From Stictocephala bisonia (Eukaryota; Arthropoda; Insecta; Hemiptera; Membracidae), in NCBI GenBank assembly GCA_035578905.1, contig JAQJVL010002552.1:28750-92749 (forward strand): a stretch of DNA of 64,000 nucleotides. The letters run 5' to 3'. A model generated the notes under the pieces. That model saw only the letters and a program-made list of their open reading frames with translations. It was not told where the DNA came from and did not search any database. Of the stretch, positions 1-9,500 are shown in pieces; the first letter of the stretch is position 1, and each line of letters starts with the position of its first letter. A program made the position numbers and the translations under genes.

Positions 1-1
1 A

Positions 2-2656
2 ACTTCATACTACTGTGACTACTGCCTACACAGATTTTCTTCTCAACTACGACTTACTAACCACTTACCTTTGTGTTCACCACACGGTGCACAAAAGACC
101 AGACTTCCTACTGATGACGAAAAATACATGTCTTTCAAAAATTACACACTAACTCACAAAGTTCCCTTCACTATTTATTGTGATTTTGAATCTTTTGTTG
201 TACCTATCCCTACTACACTCAATAATCCATCTACTTCACATACTACCAACACTGCCCATCACGTACCTTCTGGCTTTTGCTACGTAATTATTGACAGTGA
301 TGGCAAACCAGTAAAGCAACCTAAAGTCTATAGCGGCCCCGACGTTGTAGATACGTTTCTAAATTGTTTGATTGCAGAGTCTGAGGAACTCTTACCCATT
401 ATCAAAAAGAATATTCCTATCAATATGTCTCCGCAAGACAAAATTATTTTCCAAAATGCTACCACCTGTCACCTTTGTCAAAAACCTTTACATGGAGACA
501 AAGTAGCTAATCATAATCACCTAACGGGGCAGTTCTTGGGACCCGCCCACAATTCATGTAACTTAAATTATAAAGTTCCTAATCACATCCCAGTCTTTTT
601 CCATAACCTCAGAGGTTATGACTGCCACCACTTGATCCAAGGGTTAGGTAAATTCAAAAAAGAAAAACTGTCATGTATCGCTACAACCAGTGAGCGGTAC
701 ATTTCAGTCACCCTTGAATCTTTACGATTTTTGGATTCCTTACAGTTCCTTAACGCTTCTTTGGACACACTCGTGTCCAACTTAGTTTCTGACGGGGCAT
801 CAAAATTCAAAATTTTAGGGCAGTGTATGACCAACACAGACTTACTACTACGCAAAGGCGTCTTTCCCTACACTTACATGACAGACAAATCAAAATTTAA
901 CGAAACTGAACTGCCTCCCAAGGAGGCGTTCTTCAATGACCTGACCAAAACACCTATCACTGACGAAGACTACACACACGCACAGACTGTGTGGTCAACC
1001 TTTGGTATGACCACTTTGAAACAATATCACGACCTTTACTTACTCACAGACGTACTATTACTTGCCGACGTGTTTGAAAATTTTAGAACTACCAGTATGA
1101 CTTACTACGGTATTGACCCCTGTAACGTCTACTCTGCCCCCGGACTAGCATGGAATTCCATGCTGAAAATGACAGACATACGTCTTGAACTACTCACAGA
1201 CATTGACCAGCACCTCTTTGTCGAGTCTGGGATCCGGGGCGGTGTCTCCATGATACCCAACCGGTACGCCCAGGCCAACAACCCTTACCTTCCTGACTTT
1301 GACAACAAAAAACCGACTAATTACTTACTTTACCTAGACTGTAATAATTTGTACGGGACAAGTATGTCAGATAGACTCCCAGAGTCTGATTTTAAGTGGA
1401 TCGACCCACAGGACATTGACATTACAAAAGTACCCGACGACTCCGACACCGGTTACATTTTAGAAGTTGACTTACACTACCCTGACCATTTACACAACCT
1501 ACATTCTGACTTTCCACTAGCCCCCGAACGAAAAATAGTTACAGACGACATGCTTTCCCCCTACTGTAAGGACCTACTTCATGAACTCGACTATAAACCT
1601 CCAAAGACTGAAAAATTACTAACCACACTGTGTGACAAAACCAAGTACGTTGTACACTACAAGACTCTAAAACTTTACTTACAACTTGGACTTGTACTGA
1701 CCAAAATTCACAGAGCTCTAAGTTTTAAACAGTCTGCCTGGTTAGCCCCATTTATCAATTTTAATACAGAGAAAAGAAAAGAAGCCAAAAATAATTTTGA
1801 AAAAGATTTTTTTAAGTTAATGAACAACGCTACGTACGGGAAATCATTGGAAAATGTTAGGTCGCGTATTGATTTTAAACTAGTAAATAACGAAAAACAA
1901 TTGGTCAAATGGACAGCTAGTCCCAGACTTAAAACATTTTTCGCATACAATAAAGATATCGCGGGATTGGCTTTAAAAAAACAAACAATTTTCCTAAACA
2001 GACCCATTTATGTTGGATTTACAGTACTGGAAATTTCAAAATCAATAATGTACAACTTTCACTACAACTGGGCAATTGCAAAGTATGGGAAAAACATAAA
2101 ACTTTGTATGACTGACACAGACTCACTATTCTACAACGTATATACTCCCGACGTTTACACAGATATGAAAAACGAATTACACCTTTTTGACACGTCCGAC
2201 TATCCACCTAGCCACCCATGCTACAGTGTAGAAAACAAAAAAGCATTAGGAAAATTTAAAGACGAACTAAACTCAAATCCGGCTAGGGAAATAATTGGCT
2301 TGAGAGCGAAATGCTACTCCGTTCTAAATTCTAATCTAGAGGAAAAGAAGGTAGCCAAAGGCGTCCCCCGAGTCGCAATAAAAAAACAATTAAAACATGA
2401 AATGTATAAAGACTGTCTTTTAAATCATTCGTTAAAAACAACATCCACTCTAAACATCCGTAGTGAAAAACATAAAATTTACACACAAAATATTTCAAAA
2501 TTATCACTTTCCCCTTTTGACGATAAAAGATACATCTTGGATAATGGAATTGATACACTAGCATACGGACACCATTTAATTAGTAAAAAACGAACTTTAG
2601 AACACGATCATGATTCCATTAATAAAAAACTAAAACTCACTGGAATGAGATTGTAA
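2..2656 (+). CDS. Protein-primed family-B DNA polymerase, left copy, 5'-truncated by the window edge
   Basis: This is the left-arm copy of the polymerase described at 6520-9978. The frame is open from base 2, starting inside the C2-type zinc-finger segment (about residue 269 of the full protein), so the true start lies upstream of the window and no start codon should be assigned here. It keeps the EndoVII/HNH-like cysteine-histidine segment, the exonuclease motifs (YCDFESF, FFHNLRGYD, YLLTD) and the polymerase motifs (DCNNLYG, KLMNNATYG, MTDTDS, KCY), then ends at TAA 2654-2656. It differs from the right copy at one noticed residue, Ala instead of Thr in the stretch before HHVPSGF. The frame has no stops, so it looks functional. 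It reads toward the palindrome centre. Confidence 0.93.
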   Translation, partial: TSYYCDYCLHRFSSQLRLTNHLPLCSPHGAQKTRLPTDDEKYMSFKNYTLTHKVPFTIYCDFESFVVPIPTTLNNPSTSHTTNTAHHVPSGFCYVIIDSDGKPVKQPKVYSGPDVVDTFLNCLIAESEELLPIIKKNIPINMSPQDKIIFQNATTCHLCQKPLHGDKVANHNHLTGQFLGPAHNSCNLNYKVPNHIPVFFHNLRGYDCHHLIQGLGKFKKEKLSCIATTSERYISVTLESLRFLDSLQFLNASLDTLVSNLVSDGASKFKILGQCMTNTDLLLRKGVFPYTYMTDKSKFNETELPPKEAFFNDLTKTPITDEDYTHAQTVWSTFGMTTLKQYHDLYLLTDVLLLADVFENFRTTSMTYYGIDPCNVYSAPGLAWNSMLKMTDIRLELLTDIDQHLFVESGIRGGVSMIPNRYAQANNPYLPDFDNKKPTNYLLYLDCNNLYGTSMSDRLPESDFKWIDPQDIDITKVPDDSDTGYILEVDLHYPDHLHNLHSDFPLAPERKIVTDDMLSPYCKDLLHELDYKPPKTEKLLTTLCDKTKYVVHYKTLKLYLQLGLVLTKIHRALSFKQSAWLAPFINFNTEKRKEAKNNFEKDFFKLMNNATYGKSLENVRSRIDFKLVNNEKQLVKWTASPRLKTFFAYNKDIAGLALKKQTIFLNRPIYVGFTVLEISKSIMYNFHYNWAIAKYGKNIKLCMTDTDSLFYNVYTPDVYTDMKNELHLFDTSDYPPSHPCYSVENKKALGKFKDELNSNPAREIIGLRAKCYSVLNSNLEEKKVAKGVPRVAIKKQLKHEMYKDCLLNHSLKTTSTLNIRSEKHKIYTQNISKLSLSPFDDKRYILDNGIDTLAYGHHLISKKRTLEHDHDSINKKLKLTGMRL

Positions 2657-2793
2657 CACATGGTTACTAACATGTCCGTAGAAACCCAATTTACGACATT
2701 GGATGGGCTCAACCCGACCGTAGTGCAATGTAAAAGCCTCGTACTGGGCGGACCTTCTTCTTGATTACGGTAACTCCTACGCCAGGTAAGTAA
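2645..2793 (-). ncRNA. U1 snRNA-like RNA, left-arm copy
   Basis: Exact mirror of the U1-like gene at 6383-6531. The complement of the U1 5' arm reads CAGGTAAGT at 2783-2791 on the plus strand. Its 3' end overlaps the 3' end of the left PolB frame in antisense. See the right-arm entry for the motif comparison. Confidence 0.72.
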
Positions 2794-4318
2794 TGTTAAG
2801 TTAGTTTTAAGTAAACTCTTTTACCGTCAACCTTTAAAAAACAATCTGTAAAGTAAATTCTGTTATAATATGAACACTTTTGTGAGTTTACATAACTACA
2901 ATTTATTAACGGATATCTCCAGCTCTGTGTGAATTTCTATAGAATACCGTACCATCGAGGTGAGGGCGGCTCAAATTTAATAAAAAATCGCCCGACTGTT
3001 CTCTAAGGCAGCTTTAAAACGTGTAAGACCTGAGGCGGTCCTGCAGCTTGGGGCTGGGCTAATCCCCGTAAGACCTTGAGTCGCAGTCCGGGCCCTCGTA
3101 AGGTACGTGTATGATTGAATGTTACACTCTATGGCTGGACAGTATCCGTAGGTCCCATGTGTGAGGGAGAGTAACCTACAAAAAAGAAAAAAACACAAAA
3201 ACCTACTGTAAAAAACAGAATCAAAAAATAAAAACAAATTTATAAATAAAAACCCCTTTGTGAGTCTGTACGTCACATTGAAAGGCTTCTCTAAGTAAAG
3301 TGATGTCTTTACTTACAGAGGGACCCAAATAAATACAAAAAATAAATAAAAAAATTATAAAAAAACCATAACTAAATAATACTGAGAGGTAGCATTTTGT
3401 TGGTTGGCTACCACCGTAGTGAGCGAGGTTGGGGCTCATTACACTAAAATACCCGTGGGGGATACCAGTCCTCTATCGGGCGCGTCCCATGGGAATTGGG
3501 CAATGCCCTTCAGTTTTGCCTTCAGCTTACTTGAGGGTAGTGAGGAATTAAATACTCACCGTGAAAAAAACTGGTTAAATCAAAAACATTAATAAAATCT
3601 ACGAGAAAGATCTTAGTAACATATGGTAAAACTTTCTATAAAAAGAGTAAATTCAATCCAAAAGTAAGAAAAAAATCAAAGATACATACAAATTTCAGAA
3701 AAAGAGTCATTTTACATAAAAAATGTGTTGAAAAATGTTTCAAATCAAGGAAGAACTACCAACATAGTACTCTCCAAACCCCTTAAAATTTAGTTAAAAT
3801 GTCAATAAATAGGGTTATTTGTGTACAAAATATGTTATAATTCCCTAAAAGCATTAAAATTCAGTGTCATAACAATGATGTTTGTTCTAAACCTTTAAAA
3901 TTATCTAATAGACTCTTTATAAACTTAGTTTGTGCTCAAAACAACACACAAAAGACCAAACACAAACTCTACATATAAGACTCTTGGTTGACCACCCACC
4001 TACTCAACATACAACACCTCTGATACACCATTCCCTTGAACATTACATAAAACCTGTGATATTCCACTCAATCACCAAACACACATGACTCTTAATAGAC
4101 CAATCCACCTACCTCTGCACACACGATTCCTTAGGACACACCCTACACCCACCACTCATCCTACAGACAAAACTCCTAGAGAACTACCCATCCACCATAA
4201 AAACACTATTTCTTCATATAATCATGTTTAAAAAATAACATTATTACACTGTAAGATAGGTTTAATATAGCTAAAGACCAAAAGTGTTACCTAAAATTCT
4301 GTTTTCTCTAGAAATATG
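2794..4318. other. Left-arm non-coding region with two GC-rich structured blocks
   Basis: No convincing protein gene is seen; the short frames at 2977-3439 and 3404-3592 are low-complexity or chance. Two blocks stand out from AT-rich surroundings. The first (about 2945-3180) contains an internal near-duplication of a GTAAGACCT-GAG-C-GTCC pattern and several short stems such as GGGGCTGGGCTAATCCCC. The second (about 3390-3550) has a TGAGC...GCTCA hairpin, an ACACTAAAAT tract and further complementary GC segments. They could be structured RNA genes like the neighbouring U1-like RNA, but I cannot identify them. About 3950-4200 is markedly C/A-rich on this strand. Confidence 0.5.
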
Positions 4319-4557
4319 AGAAAAAATTAGGTTTAAAAACAATGAACACAGAAAAAATTAGGTTTAAAAACAATGAACACAGAAAAAATTAGGTTTAAAA
4401 ACAATGAGAACAGAAAAAATTAGATTAAAAAAATGAACATAGAAAAAGTTAGGTTAAAAAAATGAACACAGAAAAAGTTAGGTTAAAAAAAGAACACAGA
4501 AAAAGTTAGGTTAAAAAAAAAAAAAAAAAAAACATAGAAAAAGTTAGGTTAGCAAAC
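4319..4557. repeat. Tandem repeat array next to the hairpin, left arm
   Basis: About eight imperfect units of roughly 28-32 bp. Each is built from a GAACACAG-like end, an A run, and a core drifting from AATTAGGTTTAAAAACAATG on the outside to AAAGTTAGGTTAAAAAAA on the inside. The array ends in a 20-base A run and then the hairpin. Every unit carries one TTAGGTT or near variant. Confidence 0.85.
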
Positions 4558-4623
4558 ATCAGAAAAGTAAGTCTAGCAAACAACCGAAAGGTTGATTGCT
4601 ATCCTTACTTTTCTGATGTTTGC
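4552..4623. other. Hairpin apex of the palindrome with GAAA loop
   Basis: The outer stem 4552-4571 pairs perfectly with 4604-4623. The tip stem 4574-4585 pairs with 4590-4601 around the loop GAAA at 4586-4589. Three mismatches sit here (4572:4603, 4573:4602, 4580:4595), although the arms outside are almost identical. Imperfectly paired tips beside tandem repeats are known from hairpin telomeres of some linear DNA genomes; the parallel is inference. Confidence 0.8.
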
Positions 4624-4857
4624 TAACCTAACTTTTTCTATGTTTTTTTTTTTTTTTTTTTTTTACCTAACTTTTTCTGTGTTCTTTTTTTAACCTAACT
4701 TTTTCTGTGTTCATTTTTTTAACCTAACTTTTTCTATGTTCATTTTTTTAATCTAATTTTTTCTGTTCTCATTGTTTTTAAACCTAATTTTTTCTGTGTT
4801 CATTGTTTTTAAACCTAATTTTTTCTGTGTTCATTGTTTTTAAACCTAATTTTTTCT
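4617..4857. repeat. Tandem repeat array next to the hairpin, right arm
   Basis: Mirror of 4319-4557, reading on this strand as units with AACCTAACTTTTTCTGTG near the apex and AACCTAATTTTTTCTGTG further out. The T run is 22 bases here, followed by ACC rather than AACC, giving the one-base difference between arms. Confidence 0.85.
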
Positions 4858-6382
4858 CATATTTCTAGAGAAAACAGAATTTTAGGTAACACTTTTGGTC
4901 TTTAGCTATATTAAACCTATCTTACAGTGTAATAATGTTATTTTTTAAACATGATTATATGAAGAAATAGTGTTTTTATGGTGGATGGGTAGTTCTCTAG
5001 GAGTTTTGTCTGTAGGATGAGTGGTGGGTGTAGGGTGTGTCCTAAGGAATCGTGTGTGCAGAGGTAGGTGGATTGGTCTATTAAGAGTCATGTGTGTTTG
5101 GTGATTGAGTGGAATATCACAGGTTTTATGTAATGTTCAAGGGAATGGTGTATCAGAGGTGTTGTATGTTGAGTAGGTGGGTGGTCAACCAAGAGTCTTA
5201 TATGTAGAGTTTGTGTTTGGTCTTTTGTGTGTTGTTTTGAGCACAAACTAAGTTTATAAAGAGTCTATTAGATAATTTTAAAGGTTTAGAACAAACATCA
5301 TTGTTATGACACTGAATTTTAATGCTTTTAGGGAATTATAACATATTTTGTACACAAATAACCCTATTTATTGACATTTTAACTAAATTTTAAGGGGTTT
5401 GGAGAGTACTATGTTGGTAGTTCTTCCTTGATTTGAAACATTTTTCAACACATTTTTTATGTAAAATGACTCTTTTTCTGAAATTTGTATGTATCTTTGA
5501 TTTTTTTCTTACTTTTGGATTGAATTTACTCTTTTTATAGAAAGTTTTACCATATGTTACTAAGATCTTTCTCGTAGATTTTATTAATGTTTTTGATTTA
5601 ACCAGTTTTTTTCACGGTGAGTATTTAATTCCTCACTACCCTCAAGTAAGCTGAAGGCAAAACTGAAGGGCATTGCCCAATTCCCATGGGACGCGCCCGA
5701 TAGAGGACTGGTATCCCCCACGGGTATTTTAGTGTAATGAGCCCCAACCTCGCTCACTACGGTGGTAGCCAACCAACAAAATGCTACCTCTCAGTATTAT
5801 TTAGTTATGGTTTTTTTATAATTTTTTTATTTATTTTTTGTATTTATTTGGGTCCCTCTGTAAGTAAAGACATCACTTTACTTAGAGAAGCCTTTCAATG
5901 TGACGTACAGACTCACAAAGGGGTTTTTATTTATAAATTTGTTTTTATTTTTTGATTCTGTTTTTTACAGTAGGTTTTTGTGTTTTTTTCTTTTTTGTAG
6001 GTTACTCTCCCTCACACATGGGACCTACGGATACTGTCCAGCCATAGAGTGTAACATTCAATCATACACGTACCTTACGAGGGCCCGGACTGCGACTCAA
6101 GGTCTTACGGGGATTAGCCCAGCCCCAAGCTGCAGGACCGCCTCAGGTCTTACACGTTTTAAAGCTGCCTTAGAGAACAGTCGGGCGATTTTTTATTAAA
6201 TTTGAGCCGCCCTCACCTCGATGGTACGGTATTCTATAGAAATTCACACAGAGCTGGAGATATCCGTTAATAAATTGTAGTTATGTAAACTCACAAAAGT
6301 GTTCATATTATAACAGAATTTACTTTACAGATTGTTTTTTAAAGGTTGACGGTAAAAGAGTTTACTTAAAACTAACTTAACA
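4858..6382. other. Right-arm non-coding region with two GC-rich structured blocks
   Basis: Mirror of 2794-4318. The GC-rich blocks lie at about 5626-5786 and 5996-6231. A polypyrimidine tract ending in TAG at about 5983-6000 precedes the second block and could act as a splice acceptor, but no reading frame worth calling follows it. The last 130 bases before the U1-like gene should hold its promoter; I could not identify a proximal sequence element with confidence. Confidence 0.5.
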
Positions 6383-6531
6383 TTACTTACCTGGCGTAGG
6401 AGTTACCGTAATCAAGAAGAAGGTCCGCCCAGTACGAGGCTTTTACATTGCACTACGGTCGGGTTGAGCCCATCCAATGTCGTAAATTGGGTTTCTACGG
6501 ACATGTTAGTAACCATGTGTTACAATCTCAT
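6383..6531 (+). ncRNA. U1 snRNA-like RNA, right-arm copy
   Basis: The start ACTTACCTGGCGTAGGAG (6385-6402) matches the U1 5' splice-site-pairing arm and the beginning of stem-loop I. It is followed by a GATCAAGAAG-like loop I tract with one change (U1-70K site region) and by ATTGCACTACGG at 6447-6458, the loop II sequence that binds U1A in known U1 RNAs. Similarity is strong over about the first 95 nt, to a GTTGAGCCC segment. Beyond that I do not see a convincing Sm site or stem-loop IV, though short stems are possible, so the 3' end is approximate. It may be a divergent functional U1, a captured U1 5' portion, or a pseudogene. It lies antisense to the PolB 3' end, so PolB transcripts would carry a perfect consensus 5' splice site after the stop codon. 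Confidence 0.72.
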
Positions 6532-9500
6532 TCCAGTGAGTTTTAGTTTTTTATTAATGGAATCATGATCGTGTTCTAAAGTTCGTTTTTTACTAATTAA
6601 ATGGTGTCCGTATGCTAGTGTATCAATTCCATTATCCAAGATGTATCTTTTATCGTCAAAAGGGGAAAGTGATAATTTTGAAATATTTTGTGTGTAAATT
6701 TTATGTTTTTCACTACGGATGTTTAGAGTGGATGTTGTTTTTAACGAATGATTTAAAAGACAGTCTTTATACATTTCATGTTTTAATTGTTTTTTTATTG
6801 CGACTCGGGGGACGCCTTTGGCTACCTTCTTTTCCTCTAGATTAGAATTTAGAACGGAGTAGCATTTCGCTCTCAAGCCAATTATTTCCCTAGCCGGATT
6901 TGAGTTTAGTTCGTCTTTAAATTTTCCTAATGCTTTTTTGTTTTCTACACTGTAGCATGGGTGGCTAGGTGGATAGTCGGACGTGTCAAAAAGGTGTAAT
7001 TCGTTTTTCATATCTGTGTAAACGTCGGGAGTATATACGTTGTAGAATAGTGAGTCTGTGTCAGTCATACAAAGTTTTATGTTTTTCCCATACTTTGCAA
7101 TTGCCCAGTTGTAGTGAAAGTTGTACATTATTGATTTTGAAATTTCCAGTACTGTAAATCCAACATAAATGGGTCTGTTTAGGAAAATTGTTTGTTTTTT
7201 TAAAGCCAATCCCGCGATATCTTTATTGTATGCGAAAAATGTTTTAAGTCTGGGACTAGCTGTCCATTTGACCAATTGTTTTTCGTTATTTACTAGTTTA
7301 AAATCAATACGCGACCTAACATTTTCCAATGATTTCCCGTACGTAGCGTTGTTCATTAACTTAAAAAAATCTTTTTCAAAATTATTTTTGGCTTCTTTTC
7401 TTTTCTCTGTATTAAAATTGATAAATGGGGCTAACCAGGCAGACTGTTTAAAACTTAGAGCTCTGTGAATTTTGGTCAGTACAAGTCCAAGTTGTAAGTA
7501 AAGTTTTAGAGTCTTGTAGTGTACAACGTACTTGGTTTTGTCACACAGTGTGGTTAGTAATTTTTCAGTCTTTGGAGGTTTATAGTCGAGTTCATGAAGT
7601 AGGTCCTTACAGTAGGGGGAAAGCATGTCGTCTGTAACTATTTTTCGTTCGGGGGCTAGTGGAAAGTCAGAATGTAGGTTGTGTAAATGGTCAGGGTAGT
7701 GTAAGTCAACTTCTAAAATGTAACCGGTGTCGGAGTCGTCGGGTACTTTTGTAATGTCAATGTCCTGTGGGTCGATCCACTTAAAATCAGACTCTGGGAG
7801 TCTATCTGACATACTTGTCCCGTACAAATTATTACAGTCTAGGTAAAGTAAGTAATTAGTCGGTTTTTTGTTGTCAAAGTCAGGAAGGTAAGGGTTGTTG
7901 GCCTGGGCGTACCGGTTGGGTATCATGGAGACACCGCCCCGGATCCCAGACTCGACAAAGAGGTGCTGGTCAATGTCTGTGAGTAGTTCAAGACGTATGT
8001 CTGTCATTTTCAGCATGGAATTCCATGCTAGTCCGGGGGCAGAGTAGACGTTACAGGGGTCAATACCGTAGTAAGTCATACTGGTAGTTCTAAAATTTTC
8101 AAACACGTCGGCAAGTAATAGTACGTCTGTGAGTAAGTAAAGGTCGTGATATTGTTTCAAAGTGGTCATACCAAAGGTTGACCACACAGTCTGTGCGTGT
8201 GTGTAGTCTTCGTCAGTGATAGGTGTTTTGGTCAGGTCATTGAAGAACGCCTCCTTGGGAGGCAGTTCAGTTTCGTTAAATTTTGATTTGTCTGTCATGT
8301 AAGTGTAGGGAAAGACGCCTTTGCGTAGTAGTAAGTCTGTGTTGGTCATACACTGCCCTAAAATTTTGAATTTTGATGCCCCGTCAGAAACTAAGTTGGA
8401 CACGAGTGTGTCCAAAGAAGCGTTAAGGAACTGTAAGGAATCCAAAAATCGTAAAGATTCAAGGGTGACTGAAATGTACCGCTCACTGGTTGTAGCGATA
8501 CATGACAGTTTTTCTTTTTTGAATTTACCTAACCCTTGGATCAAGTGGTGGCAGTCATAACCTCTGAGGTTATGGAAAAAGACTGGGATGTGATTAGGAA
8601 CTTTATAATTTAAGTTACATGAATTGTGGGCGGGTCCCAAGAACTGCCCCGTTAGGTGATTATGATTAGCTACTTTGTCTCCATGTAAAGGTTTTTGACA
8701 AAGGTGACAGGTGGTAGCATTTTGGAAAATAATTTTGTCTTGCGGAGACATATTGATAGGAATATTCTTTTTGATAATGGGTAAGAGTTCCTCAGACTCT
8801 GCAATCAAACAATTTAGAAACGTATCTACAACGTCGGGGCCGCTATAGACTTTAGGTTGCTTTACTGGTTTGCCATCACTGTCAATAATTACGTAGCAAA
8901 AGCCAGAAGGTACGTGATGGGTAGTGTTGGTAGTATGTGAAGTAGATGGATTATTGAGTGTAGTAGGGATAGGTACAACAAAAGATTCAAAATCACAATA
9001 AATAGTGAAGGGAACTTTGTGAGTTAGTGTGTAATTTTTGAAAGACATGTATTTTTCGTCATCAGTAGGAAGTCTGGTCTTTTGTGCACCGTGTGGTGAA
9101 CACAAAGGTAAGTGGTTAGTAAGTCGTAGTTGAGAAGAAAATCTGTGTAGGCAGTAGTCACAGTAGTATGAAGTTGGGTTGTATTTAGTCAAGTGAGCTA
9201 AAAGTCGTGACAAGTTGGTAATTAGGCAGTAGTGAGTAGTGGTGTCAGTGGTCAGTAATAGTAAGTTTACATGGTGAGCTCTAAATTTTTCTTTGGTTAT
9301 TCTTAGAGGGTAAATTTCGTCTTTTTCAAAACCAAATACATTTACAGAGATAGCAGGGTTCAGTTTTTCAAAGTTATCTAAATCGGTAATTTTGACAGGA
9401 TAGCTAATCCCAGACATGTTTAATTTAGATTCTAAGATTTCATAATAGCTTACTCGCCTATTTCGGTCAGGGTACAATTGGGCAAGTACACAGTACAGGA

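Larger units (their letters stand above)
1..9175. repeat. Giant near-perfect inverted repeat (head-to-head element copies)
   Basis: Position x pairs with about 9176-x over the whole stretch, so each visible arm is about 4.58 kb and the left arm continues beyond the window. Every open frame in one arm has an identical mirror in the other. The only differences I noticed are one substitution in PolB (Ala versus Thr, near 252/8924), a one-base length difference in the A/T run near 4530/4650, and three mismatches at the hairpin tip. Only about four bases separate the arms. This could be two element copies joined at a hairpin terminus, a gene-converted genomic palindrome, or a fold-back assembly artefact. 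Confidence 0.95.

Noticed and set aside
2761..2795. Splice donor CAGGTAAGT after PolB suggesting a spliced second PolB exon
   Set aside because: The word is the exact complement of the U1-like 5' arm, which explains it better. No convincing downstream coding exon was seen.
3390..3550. U6-like wording (TGAGC...GCTCA stem followed by ACACTAAAAT)
   Set aside because: The essential ACAGAGA box and the rest of U6 are absent. Only a ten-base word agrees.
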